A DNA stretch of 64,000 nt, taken from positions 1 through 64,000 of the forward strand of contig JAVGVS010000692.1 in the NCBI GenBank assembly GCA_032718565.1, read 5' to 3'. Origin of the DNA: Distichodus sexfasciatus (lineage: Eukaryota > Chordata > Actinopteri > Characiformes > Distichodontidae). The notes beneath the pieces were generated by a model. That model did not search any database. It saw only the letters and a list, made by a program, of their open reading frames with translations, and had not been told where the DNA came from. A program made the position numbers and the translations under genes. Below, piece after piece: positions 10,010 to 21,720 of this stretch (its first letter is position 1; each line of letters begins with the position of its first letter).

Positions 10010-12330
10010 AATAATATGTTCCCACCTAAATTCGTTTAAAAACTTAGGAGCTATGACAAAAACAGTAAATGTCACGGAAGATGAGCTGGATCTATACTTT
10101 TGGTTCTTATTTGTTTTTAACACAACCTTCACATAAAGGTCGAATGTTGTAGCTCTTCTTTAATTTTTATTCCCCTCTGTCCCTCTCATAACCGCTGCAC
10201 TCTGCATTCTCAAATCTAAATCCAAGCCCATATTCTAAATTATTATTTTTAATTCATAACCAGATAAGACCAGCTTTCTTTTCCGGCCCACAGAGGGTTG
10301 AAAACAGATTGGTGTGGGTTTTGATTTCTCAGTTTCATATTATAACAGAAGTGTTTATTTCATTTGATGGAAAAAAAAAGCACATGCATGAGTCATGAAG
10401 GATTGTAAGTTTCAGGGTTACATCCACTCAAGAACACTACTACACTACTGGAACCAACCCAGCAAGGATAATAAATCTCTTTGTTCTGTTCCGCTGCGGT
10501 TTACTTGTTCTGGGATTCTGTGAATATGTTTAGCTAAATTACACTAGATGATATAAAATGAAGATGGATCAGTGAATTCAGATTTAATGGAGTAAATGGC
10601 CCATCTCTATTTTCCACCCCCTCTCATTTCTCACTCTCCCCTTCTCACTCCCTTTCTCCCACTCACTTCTGACCTTGTCATTTTTGACATTCATCATTGA
10701 TAATCATGTTTGTTTCAGCAGTATTCTTCTCCTTCTGACAAAGGTCATGTAAGCCTAAGTAGAGGTCAACATCAATACTCCCCTAGTGTGCATTTTACCT
10801 TGAAATACCGTTTGACCTTTCTTGTCCTTTTGAAATATTCCACGATTCTAACGTTCTATTTTGCTGAGAGTGGTATATAAAATCTTTGCAACAATGTCCA
10901 AAGTGTAATAAAAAAAATATTTTAGGGTTTTAAAATTCTCCTCTATTTGTAAGGCATTTATGGCAAGTAATCATAAAATAAAGCTATTATGTCACCAGAG
11001 ATTTCTGGTGACAAATTAATATTTCATTAATTTGAAATATTAATCTTACTGACAGAATATTCACATTTTAATTTTTAATTTACAGCATGTAAATCGTGTT
11101 AATGTTTTGTTGTTGTGTTTTGACCTGTAGTTCCACCCACCGCTATCGGCCAATCACGAAGTCAGTAGAATTTCGGCGTCCAGGTTGCCAGTTACCACTG
11201 AGCTGCAGCTACAAGCGTCCTGGATTACAAATGTCTGATGTTATTAAACTAAAAGGCCTTGCTATGACTCTCAAAAACGTCTTGACCAAAGCAGAAACAA
11301 AACCAGGATTAGCACAGGAGATGTGTCTGAAAGATGGATGAAGCGGAATTTGAAGACAGATGCCAAAGTGGCTAATTTTCAATAATTGTCAATTAGCTAA
11401 TTTTTGCTATTAATTAATATTACTTTGCAAATAATCAAGTATTGTATGATCAACAAATGATCAACTTACAGTGCAGAACCCGTTGCTTGCCATGATAGCT
11501 CCTTGTAGCTTGATTCTTGCAGGATTCCGCCAACCAATCTGGCAACCTTGAGTCTGGGGAGGATCGGTATAGAACACAACGCGCTACAGTATTTTGAATT
11601 TGACTGCAGTACAGGTTTTGGCCATAGTCTTACATATAGCTCCTTTAAATACAAAATCAGTCATGTTTTTACCCCAAAATCTTTAGTAAGGCAGGAGCTA
11701 GATTCAATATTCAAGATTTGATATTTGTTACATACAAAATTATACAATTTAAACAGTGACGTACCTACAAAGCTTAAAGCCAAGTTTTTTTTTTTCCTCA
11801 TAGCCTGGATTTATTTTTCTCTTCTCTGAACTATAAAATCCTGTTGCAAACTCAACTCAGTAAGTCCCAAACCACACTCGTCCTTGGTTTTTGAACAAAA
11901 AGCAACAATAAGCTTAGGTTCAAGCAGAATGTGTTGTACATGAGATAACAGACCCTCGTAATGATGTTTTTCACCATGAATTGTGGAAGTTAACTTTGAG
12001 TTCGGATTTGCAATGCCACTAATATACTATTGCAGCTCATTTTATACAGGCTGCTTTTTGTTAGCTAAAAGATATTTAGTTGATGGTGTTAAACACCCAA
12101 TGCAAACTGTAAATGTCACACCTTTTTAGCGTCTTTGGTGAAATGCCCCTTTAACAAATGCTGTTGTGGTCTCAGAAGCTGGTAGTCGACTGTCATTTAT
12201 TGGATGTTGCTGGTTTGTTGTCTTTGAAGCTGATCAAGACATCTTACGGTGGTTTACTGCAACTGGCACGGTACCAAAAGCCAGTTTTTAGTTGTTAAAC
12301 TTAAAAGTAGGTTTAAGTGCTAGTAAGTTT
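10010..12330. other. 2.3-kb unassigned AT-rich region
   Basis: No SINE, LINE or tandem repeat was recognised. The segments at 11096-11341 and 11460-11660 look like mutually diverged pieces of an old DNA transposon (both keep phrases such as CCAGGTTGCCAG / GGCAACCTTGAG), but no termini could be fixed. No exon is called. Confidence 0.3.
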
Positions 12331-12942
12331 GAGTGATTGTTTGTCATTGTGAACACAGCACAGCACAAGCAGTGCACCACAACGATATATGACTTTTGCA
12401 TTTGACCCTTCCGTGAAGGAGCAGTGGGAGGCTCTATTAGTGCCAGGGAACACTGCTTGGGGATGGTTACTTGCCATTGCAAAAACAAAATGTTTGGGGC
12501 AGGTTTGCAGCAAACTTGTGGTTAATTTGTGGCAAACAGTGGAGTTTGACTAAATATGTTGCCACAAGTTTGCTATTGTTACCACTAGTGGCAAATTTGT
12601 GGCAATGTTCTGGCAACAAGGTCAAATTGCCACTAGTGGTAAATGTATTTGTCAGTGATTTGCCAAAACAATTTGACAAACGTATAGGGAACTTTTGGTA
12701 ACAAATTTGCCAGGTTCATAAGTTTTCCAAAAAGTTTGCTAGAAGTCCACCTAATTTGCATGTGAAAATATAAATTTGTGGCAACATTGCCAAAAGTTAA
12801 TGGCAACTGTTTGCCAGAAGCCTAAAATTTTTTGTAAGACTGCTCATGAGTACCTCGGTGGTACCTTTACTGGTCTGGGACTTGAACCGGCGACCTTCCA
12901 ATCACGGGTCCAACTCCCTAACCGTTATGCTACCAACTTCCC
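12331..12942 (-). mobile_element. S1 SINE, split by the TTGCCAC-rich element
   Basis: The left half (12331-12472) carries the reverse complement of the S1 3' end and body down to CTTGGGGATGGTTACTTGC. The right half (12840-12942) resumes with TGCTCATGAGTACCTCGGTG and continues through GACTTGAACCGGCGACC to the head. The two halves join without overlap or loss at the known S1 order GGTACCTTGCTCATGAGTAC, so the intervening sequence is an insertion. Confidence 0.82.
12474..12839. repeat. TTGCCAC-rich repeat element, copy 2 (inside a SINE)
   Basis: It aligns with 3180-3560 over almost its whole length and is likewise built from TTTGCCACAA and its complement. Bounded on both sides by one disrupted SINE, it gives the approximate limits of the element: start near AAAACAAAATGTTT, end near TTTTGTAAG. 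A weak similarity between one end and the complement of the other suggests very short inverted repeats. The target duplication is too short to define (TGC at most). Confidence 0.75.
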
Positions 12943-13524
12943 TAGATAAACAAAGGAAACAAAAATGTCCAGTAAATGTATCTTTTATTAAAACACATCT
13001 CAGTTGGACACCAATTTATTCTTCTTTTGTTGCTGTTCTAGGCTGGTTGTGTGAAGTGGACTCTCTATAAGACCCAGTATGTGGCATTAAAGAGAATATT
13101 TTAAGGTTTTAGGGTAAAGCTAGCAGGTCACAGCTGCTGAGATTTTTCTGGAATGAGACATGATGTCAAAGTAAAAAAGGGCAGTGGAAGCAAAAGAGAA
13201 GGAGAGAGAGGGAAGAGAAGGAAGAAGGATGGAGAGAAGGTTGTTGGAGATGAAGGAGGGTAGATAGAAAGAGTGAGAGAAATAGAGGATGAAGAGCGAG
13301 ACCACACTAGGGATGCAAATCTTACCTCAAATCTGCCAGAATTAATTATTTATCTTAATTAATTATCCGCAAGTAATCAATCTTATACATTCACTAGGGG
13401 GCTGGTTTGAGGTACTTGATGTATTCATTTATCACAGAAAAGCTAAATCAGATCCAGGTGTATGGGCTGTGGATTAACAGATTCCCAAATGCAAATGAAG
13501 GTTAGAGTCAATTTCTAAGTCCCA
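12943..13524. other. Unassigned stretch with a purine-rich run
   Basis: 13150-13300 is A/G-rich. The rest shows no recognisable feature. Confidence 0.35.
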
Positions 13525-14480
13525 GACCTGTCAAAGGTACCACTGGGGTACTCATGAGCCCCCAGTACTGCCCACTGCTTCTTCACAGGTGGGTCAAATG
13601 CAGATGTCTGGGGGCAGTTGGTAGTATAATGATTAGGGAGTTGGCAGTGTAAACAGAAGGTCTCTAGTTCAAGTCCCGAACTGGTAACGGTACTACAGAG
13701 GTACTCATGAGCAAGGTATCACCACATAGTACTGCCCACTGCTTCTTCACCGATGGGTCAAATGCAGATGTCTGGGGGCAGTTGCTAGTGTAATGATTAA
13801 GGAGTTGGCAGTGTAAACAGAAGGTCTCTAGTCCAAGTCCCGAACTGGTAACGGTACTACAGAGGTACTCATGAGCAAGGTATCACCCCCTAGTACTGCC
13901 CACTGCTTCTTCACGGATGGGTCAAATGCAGATGTCTGGGGGCAGTTGCTAGTGTAACGATTAAGGAGTTGGCAGTGTAAACAGAAGGTCTCTAGTCCAA
14001 GTCCCGAACTGGTAACGGTACTACTGAGGTACTCATGAGCAAGGTATCACCCCATAGTACTGCCCACTGCTTCTTCACGGATGGGTCAAATGCAGATGTC
14101 TGGGGGCAGTTGGTAGTGTAATAATTAAGGAGTTGGCAGTGTAAACAGAAGGTCTCTAGTCCAAGTCCCGAACTGATAACGGTACTACTGAGGTACTCGT
14201 GAGCAAGGTATCACCCCCTAGTACTGATCACTGCTTCTTCACAGGTGGGTGAAATGCAGATGTCTGGGGCAGTTGGTAGTGTAATGGTTAGGTAGTTCAT
14301 CCTGTGAAGAGGAGGTATCTAGTTCAAGTCCCGGAAAAAGGTACCACCGAGATGCTCATGAGCAAGGTATTGTCGCCTAGTACTGCCCACTGCTTCTTCA
14401 TGGATGTGTCAAATGCAGAGGTCACATTTCGTTGTGAGGCACTGTGTGCTGCGTTCAGAATGACGAATAATAACTCAGTA
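13525..14480 (+). repeat. SINE-derived tandem array, 164-bp period, about 5.7 units
   Basis: Each unit is an S1 SINE lacking its 3' tail, joined head-to-tail by the same junction (GCAGATGTCTGGGGGCAGTT). The junction falls at 13601, 13765, 13929, 14093 and 14257, exactly 164 bp apart each time. The last unit runs into an ordinary S1 3' part (GCAGAGGTCACATTTCGTTG at about 14415), so the array grew inside one SINE. Units differ by scattered substitutions only; the two outer ones are the most diverged. No protein is encoded. Confidence 0.92.
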
Positions 14481-14844
14481 TAATTTAACATGTAAACTAT
14501 AAATGCAGGGGTGATAGGGTTGACTAAAATGCTTATACCACAGCACTCTTTACAGTAATGTCATTTATTTGTCTCTCTACAATGAACCAACATCTCTATT
14601 TCTGTTATATTCTCACTATTTTCAGTGTCTGTGTTATGTCATAGTGTGGCAGTAATCGTACGAGTGCCATTACCAATTCACTTTTCATTCAGTAAAATGT
14701 CAAGTTTCTCATTTTCAGTATAAGTTCAAGCTTTTAACCCACACTTTTGCATCTTTCCTTTTCCTTTACTCTGTCAGGGCTGGCTATAATTCTAGAGGGC
14801 ACTATTAACTTCATCCTTTGTCATAATGTGAAATTCTTGCTCCA

Positions 14845-15080
14845 GGCTTGTGGCTCAGTGGAAAGAGCTTGACTCCTGGAAGCAGAGTTGTGTTTGAGCC
14901 TGAGGGGGTTTTGGATCAGCCTCTGGGTGGTCAGCGGGGGGGGGGAGTCCAGACTGCACCTTGAAGAGCTCCACTTCTGGCTACTGCTGCTCTTACCTTA
15001 AGCGAGACACTGAAGCCCAGCTTACTTTAGGGCAAACAGGATGTTTTTTCCCCCAAGACAGAACCGTGGTGTCGGGATGC
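14845..15080 (+). mobile_element. Possible further tRNA-headed SINE
   Basis: GCTTGTGGCTCAGTGGAAAG contains an exact Pol III box A (TGGCTCAGTGG), and GTGTTTGAGCC about 30 bp later matches box B loosely. Sequence before and after does not fit the S1-S3 families. It is seen once in the window, so a lone tRNA pseudogene is equally possible. Confidence 0.4.
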
Positions 15081-16324
15081 TTTTGCTCTTTAATGTGTCT
15101 TCTTACTTTGTCAAGTTGGAGATTTTACAGGAATGCTTAAGCACTGCCCTTACTTTTTCACTGTAACTTTATATTCAATAGTCAATATTATTTTATATAA
15201 TTTCTACTATATTTTTTAAACAAATTCTTTAATGTTTTGGTGGTTTATGCTTTTTATAAGATTTACCGTGAACCCAAACAATACAATTTCCTGCTAACTT
15301 ATGCTGCTTTTTGCTAGTGTTTCTTTGGCAACGGCAATCTTGCATAACTAGAACCTGTGGAAATGAGCAATAGCTGTTTAGCTGTCTGTCTATTTGTGGA
15401 TGCACATAATCAGTCAGCACATGCAGAGCCTTAGATGCTTTTCTTGCATGGGCTGAACTCTTGCTGGGCACTTTTCCTACAATTTGTTGAAAACTACAGT
15501 ACTTACATTTCAAGAATAATTCTTATTCGTTTTGAGGTAAAAAGCACTTGACTGACTTTACATTATACTTGTCAAAAAAGCCATTTCTACCATTTAAGCA
15601 TAAGCCATAAATAAAAATGTCATTGAGAAATGAACACTCAACAAGGTTTGCTCAGACTTTTGACTGGCACTGCATCTTTGACACCATTGATTCTCTCCCT
15701 CACATCAAATTTGTTCAGGTTCAGCTGTGTCCTGCCTTGGCATCCAACTAGAATATTTGATTTCAACCAAGTCAGAACTCTGTCAGCATCACATCATCTC
15801 CTGGCTGCTCTGTTGCTGCTGTCGTCGGTGGAAAGCAACTGCAGTGAGAACCTCAGGCCACCAGTGTGAGTCACATGAACTGAATGAATCCCAAAAGAGC
15901 TACTGACTGCAGTCGGTCTCTAGTGACAACGGGCCAAGCCAGGAGATGATGGGATACTGACAGAGTTGAATCTAGAATCTGAATGAATGTAATGCCAGAC
16001 AGGTATCACAATGCAATTTACAAAGGAAATAATCTCTTAAAATATCCTGAAACCTCTAAAACTTTTTAAATGGATATTAAAAAGCAGCTCAAAAGAAAAC
16101 TAAATATATATACTAGCCTTGCAATGGTACAGTGCGCCCACAGTATCACGGTTTTTGGGCCACGGTAACGCTACATTAATGTTATCTTACCTCTAACATC
16201 CAGTAGGTTCTTTGCCTTTTCTGTTTCTAGGACTGAAAAGATGATTCAAATAACTCAAATAATTTGTTCACAAAAAATGGTCAAGGCAGTTTTTCTAGAG
16301 CCAGACTAAACTCATATTTGATCT
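15081..16324. other. Unassigned 1.2-kb stretch
   Basis: No recognised repeat is seen, apart from a phrase at 15640-15680 (CAGACTTTTGACTGGCACTG) that recalls a Tc1-like terminus. No coding exon is supported. Confidence 0.3.
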
Positions 16325-16520
16325 GATAACTAACCACAACAACCAGCGTTCTACTCACAATACAGCCATTTATTGAAATTTTCAGCGTTTATTCTGGAAC
16401 ATCCGTCCGTTGCTTTATTGTGATGTGGCGTCGAGCACGGGGGCTTGTAGGAAAGTTCTCTACCAGAAATGCCAAAAGCAGCTCATTTTATAAGCCAAAA
16501 TGTGTATTTTTAAGTAAATT
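16325..16520 (-). mobile_element. Fragment of the shared hAT core
   Basis: In reverse it reads GGCTTATAAAATGAGCTGCT, then TTTTGGCATTTCTGG, and later ACGCTGAAAATTTCAATAAA and TGTGAGTAGAACGCTGG. It matches the end of the core at 20140-20290 and 27840-28030. Confidence 0.6.
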
Positions 16521-17310
16521 ATATATATACAAATGTATATATTATATATTAATTATATAGCAAATGTATTAAGTAAAATAAAAGTTATGTAAAGTCTAAA
16601 ATAGAAAAATGTTTCTAAAATAGACTTTTATAGTATTAACAGTTATTTCTGATGAGAAACAGCCTCAAACCAAGTTTGACTGTCGCTCTGGCTCTCTTTC
16701 TCTCTCATTTATTTATTTATATATTCTCAATCCCGATTGTTTCTGAAATTCAATTTAGATCGCACACAGGGGACAGGGCACCAGCCGGGTGATTTTCTCA
16801 CTGTAATTGCGTCTGTGTGTGTATGTGTGTGTGTATAAGAGAGGAGAGCATAGAAGTTAGCCTAAGGCTCATACCTCTGATCTTTCCCCTTCATATTTCC
16901 CTCAATGACTGTCTGTCTCTCCTGCTCCCTGATTGCCAGGAGGAGGGAGGGGGAGGATGCTGAGTCTGCAGAGTTACTAAACACCTTCCTCACCATGAGC
17001 AAACTCCTCATCTGCCCCACAGTTTGAAGGTCGCTGTCATTGCTCTGACCGGAAAATGAGCTGCCATATGCAGAAAATATACACAACCCATATGGGTGTT
17101 GGTTTTATCATGTGATTTGAATATTGAAAACCAGAACAGCCATAAAGCAATCTGGACATCATTTACGGGCCTAATGTGCTGTACCTGAGTCTGTACTGAT
17201 TTAAGCCTACTTGCTGCGTTCATCAGCATCTGGGAAATCAGAAGTTCCAGACTCCAACAAGGATAAAACAAAAAAACTACGACTTCTGTATTTCATGATT
17301 GTGTGTGTGA
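16521..17310. other. Unassigned stretch with short TG microsatellite
   Basis: A (TG)n run lies at 16812-16835. A repeat-free block at 16860-17060 keeps a few CpGs but shows no exon. Confidence 0.3.
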
Positions 17311-17440
17311 GTGTGTGTGTGCCCTGCGCTGGGTTGGCCCCCACCCTGCGCCCATAGTTCCTGGTATAGGCTCTGGTCCCCGTAACCCCGATAGGGATTA
17401 AGGTTCGGATAATGAACGAATGAATGAATGAATACTACTT
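17311..17440 (+). mobile_element. S3 SINE 3' part
   Basis: TGTGCCCTGCGCTGGGTTGG, CCCCCACCCTGCGCCCATAG and CCCGATAGGGATTAAGG, then a GAATGAATG tail, match the 3' half of S3 at 56597-56950. Confidence 0.75.
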
Positions 17441-18446
17441 AGCTCCTTTTAGAGCAGTGAGATCAATTATTTTACCAGCATCAATATATTTACTCAAAAT
17501 CACCACAAGTGATCATCACTTGGTTTCTACAGTTGACTGTTTATTCCAAAGAAGGCAGTTTTGAACAAATCTGATGATCTTGTAAATTTTCAAACATTAT
17601 ATAACAGACTATTAGGTAACATGTATTCACCCTTACGATACATGCAGACAACAACGTGAATTCCTCCCAGGTCCACTGAACGCAACATGGGTCTTGTATT
17701 TATTAATGCATGTGTTTCTGTTACAGGATAGCATGCCGTTAAACACGGCATCAGAAAATTAATTTAACGGCTTGAGAACGGGAAGGCTTTAAAGAGTCGG
17801 TAAACCTAAACAAACATATGCATGCGGCACATCAACCTCGCCGATAGAACCTCGTGTAAAAATCTCAAAAAAATTCCACCTAAACATAACACAATTCCAA
17901 CACCAAACTCATGAGTAAACAAAGAACAAAAACACTGCGTAGGTCTACGTGGAAGAAATACGGCTGTAGAATCTATACTACTATGGCTAACCATGCAGAC
18001 CGTATATCATATGAAAGCTGAGTCTCAGCAGATTACGCAGATGATATGGTTGTTGTTTTTCATGTTCTGCTGTGTTGCATCTTCTTTTATTCTGATCCAG
18101 TAACATGTTTGCTGATTCCACAGTAATCTCACAAGTGTTACCTTTATAATGACACCAAAAGCATAAAAATAGACATTGTGGTTTCTGAGATACACACTTT
18201 ATTTTGGGTATCTTTTTTAGAGCAAAAATCTGTAAAACAGTCTCAGGGCTTAACAGGTTAAAGTCATAACGCTCCTCTCCAGAAACATCTTCAGTAAAAG
18301 TTGATTTTACGATTAGACGAGTACCAAAAGTGTTGTGAAACTCCAGGTAGCAAAGCTCGGCCATTGAGACAACCAGACGTGGTTCGTAGTAATGGTAAAG
18401 ACTTTCAGATGTGTAATGTTTTAATATATTATTATATATATTATTT
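17441..18446. other. Unassigned stretch, possible old transposon at 18000-18265
   Basis: 18244-18262 (CAGGGCTTAACAGGTTAAAG) looks like a DNA-transposon terminus, but no matching opposite end was located. A 125-codon minus-strand frame over 17987-18364 shows no recognisable domain. Confidence 0.3.
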
Positions 18447-18603
18447 ACATTTATCCAGAGCGACTTCCTTCTCCCAATTTCAGATACAGTCTCCCTGGAA
18501 CAACTTGGGGTTAAGGGTCTTGCTCAGTAACCCAGTGGTGGTAGTGTTGAACTTAGGATTCAAGTCATCAGCCTGTTGCTTTAGAGGTCAACTAGACGAC
18601 CAG
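18447..18603 (-). mobile_element. S2 SINE
   Basis: TTATCCAGAGCGACTTCC, then ACTTGGGGTTAAGGGTCTTG and CTCAGTAACCCAGTGGTGGT, is the reverse complement of the S2 body. The head end is decayed. Confidence 0.75.
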
Positions 18604-19585
18604 CTTACTTTCTTTAGGTGACAATAATGACAACAGCTGTAACAAGTAGTTGGCAGTGAACGTGTCCAAAGATTTGACTCAAACTGTTTCATGCCCCTTT
18701 AAAATGTTCTGTGTAAAGTTTCTCAACCATGAAAATGTTGTTGCCACCAAACATGGCAATGATTTTGCAGATTTTGATACTTTGAGATGCATCCTTGGAG
18801 CCATAAATCCCTAAATCCCACAGCGGGCCTGGTGTCCCTCGCATCTTACACTACCCCGCCCCGAATACCAATCCTACGGCCCGGGGCAGGCGTCCCGTGT
18901 CCCCTCCAGCCCTTTTTCATCATTTAGCCCCTGGCGCCTCACGCACGATAACCTTGCTATACCGTACATCCAACCCCTCTTTCTCCCTTTAAATTGGTTA
19001 TTGATTCCTACTTTTTCCTCTGCCCAGTGTTCACCCGCCCCCCCCAACCACCTCAACCTCCACCTCCGCCTCTGTCCTGTCCTCTTACGGAGCTTATATG
19101 TACGTCTGTCTTGGAACGGTGTCTTGTTGCCTGAAATATTCCAAAAATAATTCCCGGTGTCATCCGGCGACCTCTTCGCTCATAAATAACGATCATTTGC
19201 CAAGTCACTCCATCGAGCTTTGTAAAGCAATATTTTCTGAAGCATTTATCCCTCCTTCACCCCACCACCCACCCCCCACCTCGATTTCTCCGGCCTGCCC
19301 TCATATTTCATTACCTGCGCTCAATCCGGCCTCGTCAGATGCAGTAACGGATACCGGCTCCTGACATCCGGGATGACGCTGGCTCTGCCTGGAGTTTGTA
19401 TTTTAAGGCTGAGACCTAAAAACAGGGGAGAACTCAGACTAGTCAACATTCAAGATTCTTTTTGTTATGTGCATAGTTATAGAAGAATGACATGTAGTAA
19501 AATGTACCCTGATCATTGCTTAGACTGTGTAAATTAAGCTTAAAATTAGAAATTAACAAAAAATTAACCAGATTAAGAGATTAAC
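18604..19585. other. Repeat-poor island with CpG-retaining block (18820-19380)
   Basis: 18820-19380 is free of recognised repeats and GC-richer, and contains a conserved-looking run around CTTGGAACGGTGTC, CATAAATAACGATCATTTGC and GTAAAGCAATATTTTC. No exon structure is seen. It is a candidate regulatory element by composition only. Confidence 0.25.
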
Positions 19586-19589
19586 CCTT

Positions 19590-20310
19590 ACAGCCCTAAG
19601 AAAATTTGGGGCGTTTTTCTACTGTTGTTTTTGGGCTTATTCTGGTATGTGTAGAAGTTAGCTATACATGATTTATGTTGTATTCAGGACGTCCTGCATT
19701 ACTAATATTTGACATAGTTTGATGTGTAAATGCTGACACTGTCTTGAAATCAGCCTATTTCTGATGAAAACTCACTTGCACCTGTAGAAATTTTATTTTT
19801 GTTTAGCTTTATGTAGTATACAACCGCTGGCGCTGTAGATTTACAAATTTACAAATAGTAAATAGAGTTTTTATTATGCAGAGATATTCTATGGTTTAGA
19901 ACTGTGAGGAAAAATAAGGTTAGTGCAGGTGGAAACACTTTTTTATCCATTTGGAATCCATCTGGATATGGAATAAAATTATTTTATAACAAATAATGTA
20001 CTTTTCTATATATATATATTTTTCATATTAATTACTTTCTAAAATTATAGAATAGAAAAGAAATATCTGTTGAGCAGTTGAAAATTAAGAAATATTGAAG
20101 TTTTGGTAAATTTTGAGCCAATTTAGATAAATTTCACCTGTAATATGACATGCTGCTGGCCTTTCCCACAACCCCCTGCATCGCTTCAGAGTCACAATAA
20201 TTCCGACGAACGCCAGCATCCAGAATAATAACACTGAAAATATCAAGTAAATGGCTGTATTGTGAGAGAACGCTAAGGTTGTTGTTGTTTATCAGCTAAG
20301 ATATAAGTTT
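19590..20310 (+). mobile_element. hAT-like core, diverged copy
   Basis: It starts at TTACAGCCCTAAGAAAATTT and shares GGGGCGTTTTTCTAC with 27470 onwards. Later blocks are GAGTTTTTATTATGCAGAG, AAGGTTAGTGCAGGTGG and ATCCATTTGGAATCCATCTG, then a GGCTGTATTGTGAG..TTATCAGCTAA end. The outer ends differ from both the GAGACC and the GGATGCACC families. Confidence 0.65.
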
Positions 20311-20518
20311 TGGCTCTGTACAAAGGAAGATTTGACTGAGCTGGAACGCTTTATCAAAACCACAAAAACAATTATCCCAGAACCAACTGTATCCCAGATC
20401 ATTGTGAAAACTGGTGGTAACTGTAAGCTGAAAGTCTGATACCGTGGGACACTTGTTCCCTTTGTAGGCAAGAAGTCTACAAAATGATTTTCTGCCTTTA
20501 TAAAGTTAGAGTGTATGT

Positions 20519-20524
20519 GTTTGT

Positions 20525-20554
<30 letters not shown>
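20519..20554 (+). repeat. TG microsatellite
   Basis: Run of TG with a few TTTG interruptions. Confidence 0.9.
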
Positions 20555-20555
<1 letters not shown>

Positions 20556-20674
20556 CCTCATTAGAATGAGTGAGAGGCAGATGATATTAAATGTGACGTT
20601 TAGTGTGGAATACGTCTGGTAAACAGCACTGATGCAACAGCTTGCTAATACTGTGAATTTCAGTAAAATGCACT

Positions 20675-20677
<3 letters not shown>

Positions 20678-20726
<49 letters not shown>

Positions 20727-20732
20727 GGAGAA
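20678..20732 (+). repeat. TG then AG microsatellite
   Basis: A short (TG)n followed by (AG)n, with GGGAGAGAGGG variants at the end. Confidence 0.9.
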
Positions 20733-20989
20733 AACGAGAGAAAAACACGTATGGTATTTGAGTTCCAATGACAGCACTCGTTATGCAGATGACGGACTAC
20801 ATAAAACCACCTGCTGGCTGTGTGTTTGTGCACAATTAACTGTTGTATGATTAACTCAGAGTGAGGATTTTACAGATTACACTGTTCGTACTGGTTATGT
20901 TTGACCAAACTTGAAAAACCCACAAACATCTTGCTCTTTTCAATTTGCTCACCACACTTTTGTGATCAAACTGCCCACCTGTAGCTGTC

Positions 20990-21260
20990 CTGTCCTAATC
21001 GCGCTGTTTGTGAGTGTTATTTGTGAAGCGAGGGCTTGACTTGAGCATTACTCATCTGCGCTGATGTGCTCCTCTCCAGTATCATCCTGTAATCCTTTTT
21101 CCCCACCGCCCACTAAACGCTTATCTCATTTTTATGCATGAGTGTGGAGCAGCGAGCGGGACGGCGGAGGTATTTATTTAGAGATTGCTTCCAAATGGAC
21201 GGATGGCGAGGAGAAGTTGAGAGAAATGCAGTGGGCGGGCACCTGGTAATATCACCAAAA
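20990..21260. other. Repeat-free island, possible conserved non-coding element
   Basis: Contains TTATCTCATTTTTATGCATG (GATA- and octamer-like words), AGCGAGCGGGACGGCGGAGG with retained CpGs, and no repeat similarity. Function is inferred only. Confidence 0.3.
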
Positions 21261-21360
21261 TACACCAAAATAGATAAACAGAGAGATCTGGAGCTTTGTG
21301 GTTCCCTGTCTTATTAATGTGGTGTTATTTTGTGATCTCAGAATTTTACAGGATAAAACA

Positions 21361-21720
21361 TACACAATATTGCCAAAAGTATGCCTTTACACACACACTC
21401 ATGAGCTTTAATGAAGTCCCATTCTTAATCCATAAACTTTAAGATGGAGTTTTGCCGTTATAACAGCTTCAACTCTTCTAGGAAGTCTGTTCACAAGCTT
21501 TAGCAGTGTGTTTATGGGACTTTTTCACCATTCTTCCAGAAGAGCGTTTGTGAGGTCTGCCACTGATGTTGGCACTTATGCTGGCTTGCAGTCTCCCCTC
21601 TAATTCATCCCAAAGGTGTTCTCTCGGGTTGAGATCAGGTCAGTTCCTCCACGCCAAATTTGCTTGTCATCCATGTCTTTATGGAGCTTGCTTTGTGCCC
21701 TGGTGTGCAGTCATATGGTC
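21361..21720 (-). pseudogene. Tc1/mariner transposase C-terminal relic and terminal repeat
   Basis: The terminal sequence CAATATTGCCAAAAGTAT is the known inverted-repeat start of a teleost Tc1 family. Inside, the minus strand encodes a decayed transposase C-terminus. The block around 21590-21660 translates as WRN.PDLNPREHLWDELEGRL, with the DDE-region signature PDLNP.EHLWDELE. Stops and frameshifts interrupt it. The rest of the element past about 21720 cannot be followed, so it is a truncated fossil. The plus-strand frame at 21566-21751 is an antisense artefact. Confidence 0.82.

Noticed and set aside
17987..18364. 125-codon minus-strand frame as a gene
   Set aside because: No domain is recognised, the frame crosses what looks like an old transposon end (CAGGGCTTAACAGGTTAAAG), and splice or start context is lacking.
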